The notes under the pieces were generated by a model that searched no databases, had not been told where the DNA came from, and was given only the letters and a program-made list of their open reading frames with translations. A stretch of DNA of 64,000 nucleotides, from contig NZ_JAHVJO010000004.1 of NCBI RefSeq assembly GCF_019801215.1, positions 90,206 through 154,205 of the forward strand. The letters run 5' to 3'. This stretch comes from Fictibacillus nanhaiensis. GTDB lineage: Bacteria > Bacillota > Bacilli > Bacillales > Fictibacillaceae. The position numbers and the translations under genes are program-made. The first letter of the stretch is position 1. Every line of letters starts with the position of its first letter. Shown piece by piece: positions 1-8,426 of the stretch.

Positions 1-131
1 TCTGTTCTATTGATGGCCGGAACAGATAGACCGATAGCCGTTATAGCAGCTGATTTTCCCGACGTTTTAAGGAAATTTCTTCGGTTCATTTTTTCAGTAG
101 AAAAGTCTTTTAACCATTTTTCAAAACCCAC
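1..131 (-). CDS. Tat-exported protein, N-terminal fragment
   Basis: Only the first 43 codons lie in the window; the rest is beyond the left edge. The start is GTG at 131, eight bases after an AAAGGAG ribosome binding site; a second in-frame GTG nine bases upstream overlaps that site and is less likely. Residues 16-21 read NRRNFL followed by K, a twin-arginine export motif, and residues 28-39 are a short hydrophobic stretch ending in VPA. The protein should therefore be folded in the cytoplasm and exported by the Tat pathway. A PhoD-like phosphodiesterase is one Tat substrate of Bacillus with a similar long N-region, but nothing here proves it. Confidence 0.7.
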   Translation of the reverse strand, partial: MGFEKWLKDFSTEKMNRRNFLKTSGKSAAITAIGLSVPAINRT

Positions 132-345
132 TAGACCCACTCCTTTTATTGATTATGTAAGATAACTATTCTGATTGTATGTAAGAATAATAAACTGGTC
201 ATTACAGCCATATAAAGTTTTGTAAAGACTTCAGACAATGACTTTCGTTTTTATCTCAGCAGATAATGTGCTAATCACCTATACCAAAATAGGACAACTT
301 GAATAAGATATCTTAATGTCTGGTTTAAAAATTTGAGGTGAAACA

Positions 346-780
346 ATGAAAAAAAGATTTGAAGCAAAACTTAGAGGAAGAAATGAAGTACCCCCTGTAA
401 AAACAAATGCTAAAGGGGAAGCTAAATTTCTTGTGAACAAGGATTGTACAGAAATTAAATTTATATTAAAAGTTGAAAATATTAAAAACTTTATCCAAGC
501 ACACATTCACGTAGGTGGACCTGATGTAAACGGCCCAGTCGTTGCTTTCCTGTTCGGAGCTGATTTGGACACACTAGCTGAGCAAAACGGCATAACCACT
601 TGTAAAGGTATTGTAACAGGTGTCATTACAGACGAAGATATCGTAAAAAATGATGCATGTGTTAAATCCGTTAGAGAATTAGTGAAGCTGATGAAAAAAG
701 GCTGCACGTATGTGAACGTTCATACGGAACAGAATATAAACGGTGAGATTCGCGGACAAATTAGACGCGTACATCACTAA
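346..780 (+). CDS. CHRD domain protein
   Basis: The 144-residue protein is almost entirely one CHRD domain (first described in chordin). It shows the early NEVPPV segment (residues 13-18), the central HIHVGGPDVNGPVVAFL segment and the terminal VNVHTEQNINGEIRGQI segment typical of this beta-rich family. CHRD proteins are usually secreted or anchored; this one begins MKKRFEAKLRG with no signal peptide or membrane segment, so it is probably cytoplasmic or released at lysis. It has four cysteines. The start is an ATG ten bases after TTGAGGTG. The gene stands alone and ends at a hairpin shared with the convergent aldolase gene. Biochemical role unknown. Confidence 0.85.
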   Translation: MKKRFEAKLRGRNEVPPVKTNAKGEAKFLVNKDCTEIKFILKVENIKNFIQAHIHVGGPDVNGPVVAFLFGADLDTLAEQNGITTCKGIVTGVITDEDIVKNDACVKSVRELVKLMKKGCTYVNVHTEQNINGEIRGQIRRVHH

Positions 781-799
781 TAGAAAAGCAAGCAGAACG

Positions 800-836
800 A
801 AAAAAGGACGATCACTGGGTGGATCGTCCTTTTATT
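800..836. terminator. Bidirectional terminator between convergent genes
   Basis: A ten-base stem (AAGGACGATC at 804-813 with GATCGTCCTT at 822-831) and an eight-base loop is flanked by A-rich sequence on the left and T-rich sequence on the right, so it can stop transcription from both the CHRD gene and the minus-strand aldolase gene. Confidence 0.85.
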
Positions 837-838
837 GC

Positions 839-1942
839 TTATATTATAAAATTCATTTCTTTTATTCTTTCATCCAGCAATGAAAAGAGTTCCAGTAATT
901 TATCTTTTGGGATGCTGTCATAGCTATCGCCGGTACTCGCTTCAAAAAAACATTCATTCTTTCCAGTCTCTCTTAAATTCCCGGTCATACCGATATTTGT
1001 AGCTCTATATATTTCTGCAAGCAGGTCATCCATTCTCTCTTTTGGTTCATCGAAATGAACATGAAACATGTTGGATACAGGTACTTCAGGGATGGTTTTA
1101 ACTCTGTTGCATTGATTAAAAAGTTCTGCAAGTTCTATAGCATTTTCAAAATACTTCTGCATCTTGTCTTTTCGCTCATCAAAATTAGTATCTGCACTGA
1201 TGATATACGGATTCAGACTGATCAAATCACCGCCATGACGTCTTTTCCAAACTTTTGATTGATTCGTAAAAGATTTCTCGCCTGCTAATATTGCTCCAGC
1301 GACTCCACCGATCCCTTTATAGAAGGACACATAAACACTATCAAAAAGAGCACAAACCTCAGCAGCAGTTTTTTTATAGTATGGAAGAATTTCAAAAAGT
1401 CTTGCGCCATCTAAATGCAGTTTGATCTCTTTGCTTCTGCAAAAGTCAGAAATTCCAACAAGTGTCTCATAGTCAGGCAGCTGACCACCGATTTCGCGCT
1501 GAGGCAATTCGAGCAATACACATGAAACGTCTTCCTTCATGTTTACAACATCCTCTAATGTAATAACCCTGTTCTTATCTGCTAGCAAAACCGAATCTAT
1601 ATGATGCAGTTTTTTTAATCCTTCTTCTTCGTGAATTTCTAAATGACATAGTGGGTGATAAGCGACTCGGTTTATTCCTTTTTGATCACACCATATGCGC
1701 AAGGCAATCTGCTGTGCCATCGTACCACTTGGGAAAAACACCGCTGATTCTTTCCCTAGAAACTCAGCCATCTTTTCCTGAAAGTCTTCAATTACTTTAC
1801 CTTCACCGTAAAGATCACTCTCTTGCTCGCCGTCAACTTGGTCCAATGCATCTTTTAAAACTTGAACATTCCGTATACCATGGCCGGTTATTTGGTACTT
1901 TGTTTTTCTATACGATTCTTTTAACAGATTTTTTTCTCCCAA
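839..1942 (-). CDS. Threonine aldolase family PLP-dependent enzyme
   Basis: A fold-type I pyridoxal-phosphate enzyme of the beta-eliminating lyase/threonine aldolase family. Visible signatures are the cofactor-phosphate region FFPSGTMAQQ, the aspartate motif LHLDGARLFE, and the Schiff-base lysine in VSFYKGIGGVAGA. Family members split L-threonine or L-allo-threonine into glycine and acetaldehyde, but substrate cannot be read from sequence. I place the start at TTG 1942, nine bases after an AAAAGGAGG site, giving 367 residues; an in-frame ATG at 1969 would add nine residues but has the ribosome site inside its coding sequence and none upstream. It is monocistronic and convergent with the CHRD gene. 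Confidence 0.85.
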   Translation of the reverse strand: MGEKNLLKESYRKTKYQITGHGIRNVQVLKDALDQVDGEQESDLYGEGKVIEDFQEKMAEFLGKESAVFFPSGTMAQQIALRIWCDQKGINRVAYHPLCHLEIHEEEGLKKLHHIDSVLLADKNRVITLEDVVNMKEDVSCVLLELPQREIGGQLPDYETLVGISDFCRSKEIKLHLDGARLFEILPYYKKTAAEVCALFDSVYVSFYKGIGGVAGAILAGEKSFTNQSKVWKRRHGGDLISLNPYIISADTNFDERKDKMQKYFENAIELAELFNQCNRVKTIPEVPVSNMFHVHFDEPKERMDDLLAEIYRATNIGMTGNLRETGKNECFFEASTGDSYDSIPKDKLLELFSLLDERIKEMNFII

Positions 1943-2024
1943 AAAGGGATCCCTCCTTTTGTAATCCATATATTCTTACATAAATCATAACAGATAACTG
2001 TTAGGTAACATCTGCATTTATCCA

Positions 2025-2055
2025 TTTAAAAAAGGATTCCCTGAGAGGAAATCCT
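2025..2055 (-). terminator. Terminator of the 63-residue protein gene
   Basis: On the minus strand a nine-pair stem (one G-U pair) with loop TCTCA is followed by TTTTTTAAA. It lies 23 bases past the stop codon of the small gene at 2078. Confidence 0.8.
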
Positions 2056-2077
2056 GCCGTACAAAAAGGGAGTAAAC

Positions 2078-2269
2078 CTATTCTTCTTTTGCACCATCTT
2101 CTGCAATCGCTCTTAAATCTGCGTAAAAAAAGTCATCATTACATAGCGGTGAGTGCTCTTTATCATTTATCATGTTGGCTTTTTTTATTATTTCCGAACC
2201 TTCGTTTGTGTCATTTAGATGTATACTGTCGGCTATTTCTTGAAATTCATTTTCTTTATTTTTCATCAT
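2078..2269 (-). CDS. Hypothetical 63-residue protein
   Basis: A short, very acidic and hydrophilic protein (NKENEFQEIADSIHL near the N-terminus, ending AEDGAKEE) with no signal peptide or membrane segment and one cysteine. A perfect AGGAGG lies just upstream of two adjacent ATG codons (2269 and 2266), and a strong terminator follows, which supports it as a genuine gene. I do not recognise the family. Small acidic proteins of this composition are frequent in spore-formers, but that is only a resemblance. Confidence 0.65.
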   Translation of the reverse strand: MMKNKENEFQEIADSIHLNDTNEGSEIIKKANMINDKEHSPLCNDDFFYADLRAIAEDGAKEE

Positions 2270-2334
2270 TCATCCCTCCTATGTTTGTTAACTTCCCCAA
2301 AACGGAAATATTTTACACTGTTAATTTAGGGCAA

Positions 2335-2362
2335 TAAAAAACCCCTGGTGCACAGGGGTTTG
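2335..2362 (-). terminator. Terminator of the persulfide dioxygenase gene
   Basis: AACCCCTG and CAGGGGTT form an eight-base stem with a five-base loop; on the minus strand it is followed by TTTTTTATTG. It starts directly after the stop codon at 2367. Confidence 0.9.
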
Positions 2363-2366
2363 AATT

Positions 2367-3752
2367 TCAATCTGTTTTTACCGGTAATCCTTCTTTTTGC
2401 CAGGAAGAAAAACCTCCTCTTATATTAAGAACATCTTTAAATCCCTTTGCTTGAAGCAAACTTGTGCCAATTGCAGAACGGACGCCAGACTGGCAATGGG
2501 TAATGATTGTTTTATCTTTCGGAAGAGATTCGAGCTCATCTTCCAAATTTCCAAGCATATGATGGTGAGCACCAGGTATGTGACCGCTTTCCCACTCACT
2601 TTGATTCCGCACATCAATCAGATAAAAATCTTCATTATCTAATAATTTTTTTGCCTCATTTGGGGATATCGATTCATACCCTTCAAGGTTCTTTCCTATC
2701 TCTTCCGGTAAAATAAAGCCTTTTACCTGATCGAGCCCAATGGACTGCAACGATTTTTTCACATGAGACAGTTCTTCTTCCTTAACAATTAAGACAATAT
2801 CTTGTTCATAATTCAATAGCCAACCCGCCCAGTTTGTGAATGAACGGTTATACGGCAAGTTCAAGGAACCCTTAACATGACCCTTCTCAAATTCACCGGC
2901 AGGTCTTGTGTCTACTAAAATTTCACCATTACTAAGAGGTAAAGACAGTTTGGGCGTTTTTTCTTTGGTTAACAACTCAGGTCCTGTTTTGTTTAACCTC
3001 TTCATCTGTGCAAAATATTTCGGGGGCTCTGGCTGTCCTGCAAGCAATTCTTTCTTAAACAATTCCTCTTCTTTCAACTGGAAAGCCCAATTGAATCTTT
3101 TCTCATACCCTAAAGTTGTCATTGGAACTGCACCTAAAGATTTGCCGCACGAACTTCCAGCACCATGAGCTGGCCAAACCTGCAAAAAGTCAGGGTATGC
3201 TTCTACTTTTTGGAGAGACTGATACAGCTCTTTCGCTCCCTCTTCAGAAGTTCCAGCTGCTTGGGCCGCTTTTTCAAGTAAATCCGGGCGTCCTACATCA
3301 CCCACAAAGAGAAAGTCTCCTGTAAATATTCCCATAGGCTCATTAGCTCCTCCGCCTTTATCCGTTAGAACCAATGAAATGCTCTCAGGTGTATGACCAG
3401 GTGTATGAAGAACATCAAAAACAACTTTACCAACAGAGAATGTTGATCCCTCTTTTACTAATTCATGATCATATTGAGACAGATATAGGTACTTCCAATC
3501 CTTGTCCCCTTCATCAGACATATACAATTTTGCATGATGGTGGTGAGCGAGTTCTCTTGCCCCGGAAAGATAATCAGCGTGAATATGGGTTTCTGCTGCT
3601 GCGTTTATGGTTAAACCTTCTTTTTTAGCAACCTCAAGATAAGGTTCAATATTCCTTGCCGGATCGATTACGATGGCTTCTCCAGTCTTCTGGCAGCCGA
3701 TTAGGTAAGACATATGTGCCAGTTGTTCATCAAAAAATGATTTAAAGTACAA
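2367..3752 (-). CDS. Persulfide dioxygenase-rhodanese fusion (CstB-like)
   Basis: The 461-residue protein joins an ETHE1-type metallo-beta-lactamase domain (about 1-250) to two rhodanese domains (about 268-350 and 363-458). The iron-binding motif THIHADYLSG gives H56, H58 and D60, with further ligands in HTPGH (to H120) and FTGD (D146). The second rhodanese has its active cysteine in HCQSGVRS (C420); the first lacks a cysteine at the equivalent place and is probably structural. This layout matches CstB of Staphylococcus aureus, which oxidises low-molecular-weight persulfides to thiosulfate. The start is TTG at 3752, eight bases after AAAGGAG. A palindrome overlapping the promoter suggests control by a persulfide-sensing repressor. 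It is cytoplasmic. Confidence 0.88.
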   Translation of the reverse strand: MYFKSFFDEQLAHMSYLIGCQKTGEAIVIDPARNIEPYLEVAKKEGLTINAAAETHIHADYLSGARELAHHHHAKLYMSDEGDKDWKYLYLSQYDHELVKEGSTFSVGKVVFDVLHTPGHTPESISLVLTDKGGGANEPMGIFTGDFLFVGDVGRPDLLEKAAQAAGTSEEGAKELYQSLQKVEAYPDFLQVWPAHGAGSSCGKSLGAVPMTTLGYEKRFNWAFQLKEEELFKKELLAGQPEPPKYFAQMKRLNKTGPELLTKEKTPKLSLPLSNGEILVDTRPAGEFEKGHVKGSLNLPYNRSFTNWAGWLLNYEQDIVLIVKEEELSHVKKSLQSIGLDQVKGFILPEEIGKNLEGYESISPNEAKKLLDNEDFYLIDVRNQSEWESGHIPGAHHHMLGNLEDELESLPKDKTIITHCQSGVRSAIGTSLLQAKGFKDVLNIRGGFSSWQKEGLPVKTD

Positions 3753-3783
3753 AATAAACTCTCCTTTCGCCTAAAATTCCGTT

Positions 3784-3821
3784 GATTATACTAATTACGT
3801 TTAAAATACCTACCTAGGTAT
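3784..3821 (-). promoter_or_regulatory. Promoter with CsoR/CstR-like palindrome
   Basis: Minus-strand -10 TATAAT (3784-3789) lies 16-17 bases from a poor -35 region inside the inverted repeat ATACCTA-CC-TAGGTAT (3806-3821). A repressor bound there would cover the -35. The short arms around a C/G core resemble operators of CsoR-family repressors, which control sulfide detoxification genes elsewhere; that assignment is inferred. Confidence 0.5.
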
Positions 3822-3854
3822 AATACCCAACAAGGATAAGTTTATAACTTCAAT

Positions 3855-3890
3855 CAAAAAAGACAGGGAGCTTATAACACTCTCTGTCTT
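3855..3890 (-). terminator. Terminator of the alcohol dehydrogenase gene
   Basis: AAGACAGGGAG pairs with CTCTCTGTCTT (11 positions, one mismatch or wobble) around a nine-base loop; on the minus strand a run of seven T follows. Confidence 0.85.
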
Positions 3891-3903
3891 AATTGCTGGT
3901 ATT

Positions 3904-5067
3904 CTATAAAGATCTTTTTAATATGTCACGTACACTATCAGGATCCATCTCTTTATACGTTCCAACACCAGGTTTAATAAATGTTTTTTCAATGATTGCA
4001 TCAAAATCACGGTCGTCGATATCATAATCACTTAATTGGCTAGGTGCTCCTAAAGAGTTCCAGAAGTCTCGAAGCGCTTTAGCACCTTCTCTTGCGACCT
4101 CAATGTCTGATTTATTTTCTGGTGAAACGCCTAACACGCTAACAGCTAACTGCTTCACACGAGAAGGGTCTTCCTCCAACACATGTTCCAGCCAGTTCGG
4201 GAAAAGAATCGAAAGCCCGCCGCCATGTGGAATATCATAAACCGCAGAGATCGCATGCTCAATTCGATGTGTTGCCCAGTCACCGCCATCCGTACCATTA
4301 GAAAGCGTACCGTTAAATGCGGTTGTGCTAACATACATCATCGTTTCTCGATGCTTAAACGATTGTAAGTCTTCGAGCAGCTTAGGTCCTGCAGCAATTG
4401 CCGTTCTAAGCAATGACTCAATAAACCCGTCAATCATGGGAGTGTTTTCAGTACGATGGAAATAATGCTCTAAAGCATGTGACATGCTGTCCACGATGCC
4501 GTACACCGTTTGATCTCGAGGAACCGAGAACGTATAGCTTGGATCTAGAATGGAAAAATTTGGGTAAACAAGCGGTGAACCCCATCCTAATTTATCTTTT
4601 GTTTCCCAGTTCGTAATTACAGAAACGGAATTCATCTCTGAACCAGTCGCCGCTAACGTTAGAACTGTTCCAAATGGGAGAGCAGCTTCAATTGGTGCTT
4701 TTTGGGTAATCAAATCCCAAGTATCACCATCATATTTGGCACCAACAGAGATGGCTTTCGTGCAGTCAATAACACTGCCGCCACCCACTGCCAGAATGAA
4801 ATCAATTCCCTGTGTTTTACAGATGTCGACACCTTTATGAACTGTAGTTAATCGAGGGTTCGGTTCCACACCAGACAACTCAAAAATGGTAGCCTGTGCT
4901 TTATTTAATTGCACAATGACATCTTCATATACGCCATTCCGTTTAATGCTGCCTCCGCCATAAACGACAAGAACGTTAAGATGTTTTTCAAGGACAGCTG
5001 AGAGTTGCTGTACTTCACCTTTTCCAAAATAAAGTTTTGTTGGATTGTGTTGCAAAAATGTGATCAT
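3904..5067 (-). CDS. Iron-containing alcohol dehydrogenase (YugJ/BDH type)
   Basis: A 387-residue group III alcohol dehydrogenase. The nucleotide-binding motif GGGSVIDCTKAI (about residues 96-106) and the metal-binding set D193, H197, H267 and H281 (in VDSMSHALEHYFHR and ATHRIEHAISAVYDIPHGGG) are all present with the expected 14-residue spacing of the last two histidines. The closest family is the NAD(P)H-dependent butanol dehydrogenases, which reduce aldehydes to alcohols; the physiological substrate is not evident. ATG start after AGAGGTG; monocistronic with its own terminator, about 90 bases from the beta-glucosidase gene. Confidence 0.9.
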   Translation of the reverse strand: MITFLQHNPTKLYFGKGEVQQLSAVLEKHLNVLVVYGGGSIKRNGVYEDVIVQLNKAQATIFELSGVEPNPRLTTVHKGVDICKTQGIDFILAVGGGSVIDCTKAISVGAKYDGDTWDLITQKAPIEAALPFGTVLTLAATGSEMNSVSVITNWETKDKLGWGSPLVYPNFSILDPSYTFSVPRDQTVYGIVDSMSHALEHYFHRTENTPMIDGFIESLLRTAIAAGPKLLEDLQSFKHRETMMYVSTTAFNGTLSNGTDGGDWATHRIEHAISAVYDIPHGGGLSILFPNWLEHVLEEDPSRVKQLAVSVLGVSPENKSDIEVAREGAKALRDFWNSLGAPSQLSDYDIDDRDFDAIIEKTFIKPGVGTYKEMDPDSVRDILKRSL

Positions 5068-5159
5068 GTTAACACCTCTGTAGCTGTAGTATTCTCACAT
5101 TCTAGCATGAAAGATACTAAAAGGTTGTTAATTTGATTTGTTTAAGAACCGAATGGACG

Positions 5160-6533
5160 TTAACTTAAACGAACAGTTTCATCATTCATGTTTTTACCGC
5201 TGCTTGAATTATTTCTGTCTCGAATAATTTCCGCATACCGATATGCACTGTCCTTCCAAAATCTTTCTTGCGTATCAAAATCAACATAGATGATCCCAAA
5301 TCGCTTGTCATAGCCAAAGCTCCACTCGAAGTTATCCATTAACGACCATAGATAATACCCTTGAATGTTCATTCCTTCATCATTCAACTCTGAAACAGCA
5401 TTCAGGTGTTTTTCAATATACTCTACTCGTTCCTTGTCGTGGACTTTTCCATCAACCAATTCATCATCGAAAGCTGCACCGTTTTCAGTAATATAAATCG
5501 GTAGATCTGTATATTCGTTTCGGAGTCTTCTGATCAGATCCTTAAATTCATTTGGCGCAATATCCCAGCCCATGCCTGTTTTGGCATAATCCGAGTGAGC
5601 ACCTTTATGCAAGAAGTCACTTGCCCCTGAAAATTCTACAAAGCCTCGGCTGTAATAGTTGATTCCAAAGAAATCACAGGAAGTTGAGATGAGTTCCATA
5701 TCTCCTTGTTGAATAAAATCATACGAATGCACGTATTTAGAGAATAAGTTCATCATATCTACAGGATATTGACCTTTAAAAACAGGATCTAAAAACCATC
5801 TATTACAATAACCATCTGCATTATTAGCCGCAAGCAGGTCATTGACTGAATCGGTTTTTGCATACATTGGCGATAGGTTTAACGTAATTCCGATAGGCGT
5901 ATTAGATTTTAGATCGTTCTTTAAAAATTGAACCGCTTTTCCGTGGGAAAGAAGCATATGGTGTACCGCACGAACAGCTTCATCCATGTTCGTATGTCCT
6001 GGCGCATGAAATCCTTGGTGATACCCGAGGAACCCTGCACACCATGGCTCATTATGTGTAATCCATGAATCCACTTCAGCATCAAGCTCTTCGAAACACG
6101 CTTTAGCTAATTCCATAAACCAATCAACTGATTCCCGATTTACCCATCCACCTTCTTCATGAGCCCATACAGGAAGATCCCAGTGATATAGAGTAATCGC
6201 TGGTTTTATTCCCTCTTCTCTCAAACGTTGCGTTAATTTTTTATAAAACGCCATTCCCTCTGGATTATACTTTCCTTTCTCAGGAAAAATACGAGGCCAG
6301 GAAACAGAAAAGCGGTATGTTTCTACTCCAAGTTTCTTGATCTGCTGGATGTCTTCTTCAAAACGGTGATAGTGATCACATGCAATGCTTCCATTGTGCT
6401 GTTGATAAACTTTTCCAGGAGTGTCACAGAATGTGTCCCAAATGGAGAATGTTCTGCCACCTTCTAGTCGCGCTCCCTCTATTTGATAGGAGGATGTTGC
6501 TGTTCCGAAAACGAACTTTTCATTAAAGTGCAT
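5160..6533 (-). CDS. GH1 family beta-glucosidase / 6-phospho-type glycosidase
   Basis: A full-length (457-residue) glycoside hydrolase family 1 enzyme. The acid/base glutamate is E162 in THNEPW and the nucleophile is E350 in YITENG; the N-terminal FVFGTATSSYQIEGA and the C-terminal WSLMDNFEWSFGYDKRFGI are family hallmarks. There is no signal peptide, so it works in the cytoplasm. Because it is the last gene of an operon with an ABC importer rather than a phosphotransferase system, unphosphorylated beta-glucosides such as cellobiose are the likely substrates. ATG start after GAGGAG; 14 bases separate it from the upstream permease gene. Confidence 0.92.
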   Translation of the reverse strand: MHFNEKFVFGTATSSYQIEGARLEGGRTFSIWDTFCDTPGKVYQQHNGSIACDHYHRFEEDIQQIKKLGVETYRFSVSWPRIFPEKGKYNPEGMAFYKKLTQRLREEGIKPAITLYHWDLPVWAHEEGGWVNRESVDWFMELAKACFEELDAEVDSWITHNEPWCAGFLGYHQGFHAPGHTNMDEAVRAVHHMLLSHGKAVQFLKNDLKSNTPIGITLNLSPMYAKTDSVNDLLAANNADGYCNRWFLDPVFKGQYPVDMMNLFSKYVHSYDFIQQGDMELISTSCDFFGINYYSRGFVEFSGASDFLHKGAHSDYAKTGMGWDIAPNEFKDLIRRLRNEYTDLPIYITENGAAFDDELVDGKVHDKERVEYIEKHLNAVSELNDEGMNIQGYYLWSLMDNFEWSFGYDKRFGIIYVDFDTQERFWKDSAYRYAEIIRDRNNSSSGKNMNDETVRLS

Positions 6534-6547
6534 TGAATTTCTCTCCT

Positions 6548-7450
6548 CTATTCTTTTATAGAACCTGCAGAAATGCTGTTAACGATATACTTAGATAAAA
6601 ATAGGAATGCGATCATGATTGGTACTACTGAAATCGCGATACCTAAATACATCGATCCAAGGTTTTGAGCCACTTGTGATCCTTTTAAGAATCCCATCAA
6701 TACAGGCAATGTGTATTTTTCAGGTGAAAACAAAATAACTAAAGGCATGATGTAGTTATTCCAAGAACCAATAAAGGTAAAGATCGACATCGTTGCTATT
6801 GCTGGCATCATAATAGGAACAGCAATCGTATGGAAGATCTTAAACTCACCTGCGCCATCTATTCTAGCCGCTTCAATCAAACTCGGATGAAGCGTTGTTA
6901 AAATATATTGACGGAGAAAGAACACGACAAAAGGACTCGCCGCTGCCGGTATGATTAAAGGAATATACGTATCGAGTATGCCTAAATTTTTACTTAATTC
7001 ATAAAACCCAATCAAGCCTAATTGCCCCGGGACCATCATCATCACTAACATAAAAATGAACATGGCGTTTTTGCCTTTAAAGATATAAAAGGCAAACCCA
7101 TATGCCGTTAGGGCTGAAAAGTATCCCGACAATAAAGTAACGAGAACAGAGATGAATAGACTATTTTTAAAACCTGCCCAAATGTTGATGTAACTCATCA
7201 TCGTCTGATAGTTTTCCACCAATGAACTTCCAGGAATCAAGGTGAAGCCTGACAATATAGCTTCATTAGACCTAGTAGCGTTCACAAGCATCATTAAGAA
7301 GGGGATAAAACAAACAATGGCCATCACACTAAGAACAACGTACAGAACTAGTTTTGCCATGCTTCTTTTCGGTTTGGTCTTCGTTTCTATTACATTTGGT
7401 TTTTGAACTGAATTTGTGATGCTTTTATTTACCGCTGGTTTTCCTATCAT
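6548..7450 (-). CDS. Carbohydrate ABC transporter permease (MalG type)
   Basis: A 300-residue inner-membrane permease of the CUT1 sugar class with about six membrane segments, the first near residues 31-56 after a hydrophilic N-terminus. The EAA loop that docks the ATPase is EAARIDGAGEFKIFHTIAVPIMMP. It pairs with the MalF-type protein encoded three bases upstream. No ATPase gene is in the operon; in Bacillus, CUT1 importers commonly share the MsmX ATPase encoded elsewhere, which is the likely arrangement here. ATG start after AGGTG. Confidence 0.92.
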   Translation of the reverse strand: MIGKPAVNKSITNSVQKPNVIETKTKPKRSMAKLVLYVVLSVMAIVCFIPFLMMLVNATRSNEAILSGFTLIPGSSLVENYQTMMSYINIWAGFKNSLFISVLVTLLSGYFSALTAYGFAFYIFKGKNAMFIFMLVMMMVPGQLGLIGFYELSKNLGILDTYIPLIIPAAASPFVVFFLRQYILTTLHPSLIEAARIDGAGEFKIFHTIAVPIMMPAIATMSIFTFIGSWNNYIMPLVILFSPEKYTLPVLMGFLKGSQVAQNLGSMYLGIAISVVPIMIAFLFLSKYIVNSISAGSIKE

Positions 7451-7453
7451 GCT

Positions 7454-8353
7454 TTACACCTGCCTTGGTTGTTTACGTTCTTTCCCATACATTCCTTTGA
7501 AAATGAAAGCAGAAAATATGAGAGTTATAACAAATAAACCATATGCTACAGCAGCAGCGTACCCATAATTGTTATATTTAAAGGCCTGATTGTATAGATA
7601 GAGCACCATCGTATTGAGCGATCCATCAGGTGAACCGATTCCATCCGTTAAGAGCATCGGTAGATCAAACAATTGTAGACCTCCAATGAGTGATGTAATC
7701 ATGATATAAAGCAGGATAGGCTTCAATAGTGGAATCGTGATCTTAGAAAACGTCTGCCACCGGTTTGCACCGTCAATCAATGCTGCTTCGTAATAGTCTT
7801 GAGATATACCTGACACCCCTGCCATTACAACGATAAAAGAGTGGCCAAACCACATCCACGTTAAGATTAAGGAAACAGAAAGCTGAGCGGTCGTTGGTTC
7901 ATTCAGCCAATTGATCGGATCAGAAATAACTCCTAGCTTCAGCAGCATCATATTAAGCGATCCATGCTGCCAATCTAGTAAGATACCAAATAATAGTGCC
8001 ACAGAACTGATGGTAATTAGATTCGGAAGATAAAAAATCGATCTAAAGAAAGCTAATCCTTTTAACTTCATTCTCATATCAGAAAAAATCAGAGCAAGTA
8101 ATAGAGCAAGTCCTATTTGAAGGGCAAAATTGATACCCCATATTTTCCACGTGTTAAAAAAAGCTTCTACAAAATACGTATCTGTTAAAAGACGTTTATA
8201 ATTAGCAAGTCCTACTATTTGTGCTGTACCGCTGCCTGTATAATTTGTAAAACTATAATAAAAGGTTAGAGCGACTGGATAGATACTAAACACCAAGAAG
8301 ATGATCCAAAATGGAGCAATAAAAACATAGCCGTAACGGTTTAGATTTTTCAT
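7454..8353 (-). CDS. Carbohydrate ABC transporter permease (MalF type)
   Basis: A 299-residue membrane protein of the CUT1 sugar class with about six helices, beginning with YGYVFIAPFWIIFLVFSIYPV. The EAA loop reads EAALIDGANRWQTFSKITIPLLKP. It forms a heterodimer with the downstream MalG-type permease. ATG start after AAAGGGGG. A GC-rich hairpin lies between it and the upstream binding-protein gene, an arrangement that usually makes the binding protein more abundant than the permeases. Confidence 0.92.
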   Translation of the reverse strand: MKNLNRYGYVFIAPFWIIFLVFSIYPVALTFYYSFTNYTGSGTAQIVGLANYKRLLTDTYFVEAFFNTWKIWGINFALQIGLALLLALIFSDMRMKLKGLAFFRSIFYLPNLITISSVALLFGILLDWQHGSLNMMLLKLGVISDPINWLNEPTTAQLSVSLILTWMWFGHSFIVVMAGVSGISQDYYEAALIDGANRWQTFSKITIPLLKPILLYIMITSLIGGLQLFDLPMLLTDGIGSPDGSLNTMVLYLYNQAFKYNNYGYAAAVAYGLFVITLIFSAFIFKGMYGKERKQPRQV

Positions 8354-8382
8354 CTCTCATCCCCCTTTCAAAATGATAGGCA

Positions 8383-8408
8383 GTGGCGGAGAAACTGGCC
8401 CCCGCCAC
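8383..8408 (-). other. Intercistronic hairpin after binding-protein gene
   Basis: GTGGCGG (8383-8389) pairs with CCGCCAC (8402-8408). No T-run follows on the minus strand, so it is more likely an RNA-stabilising or partial-termination hairpin between the binding-protein and permease genes than a full terminator. Confidence 0.6.
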
Positions 8409-8426
8409 ATGCATGTTTTATTGTTT

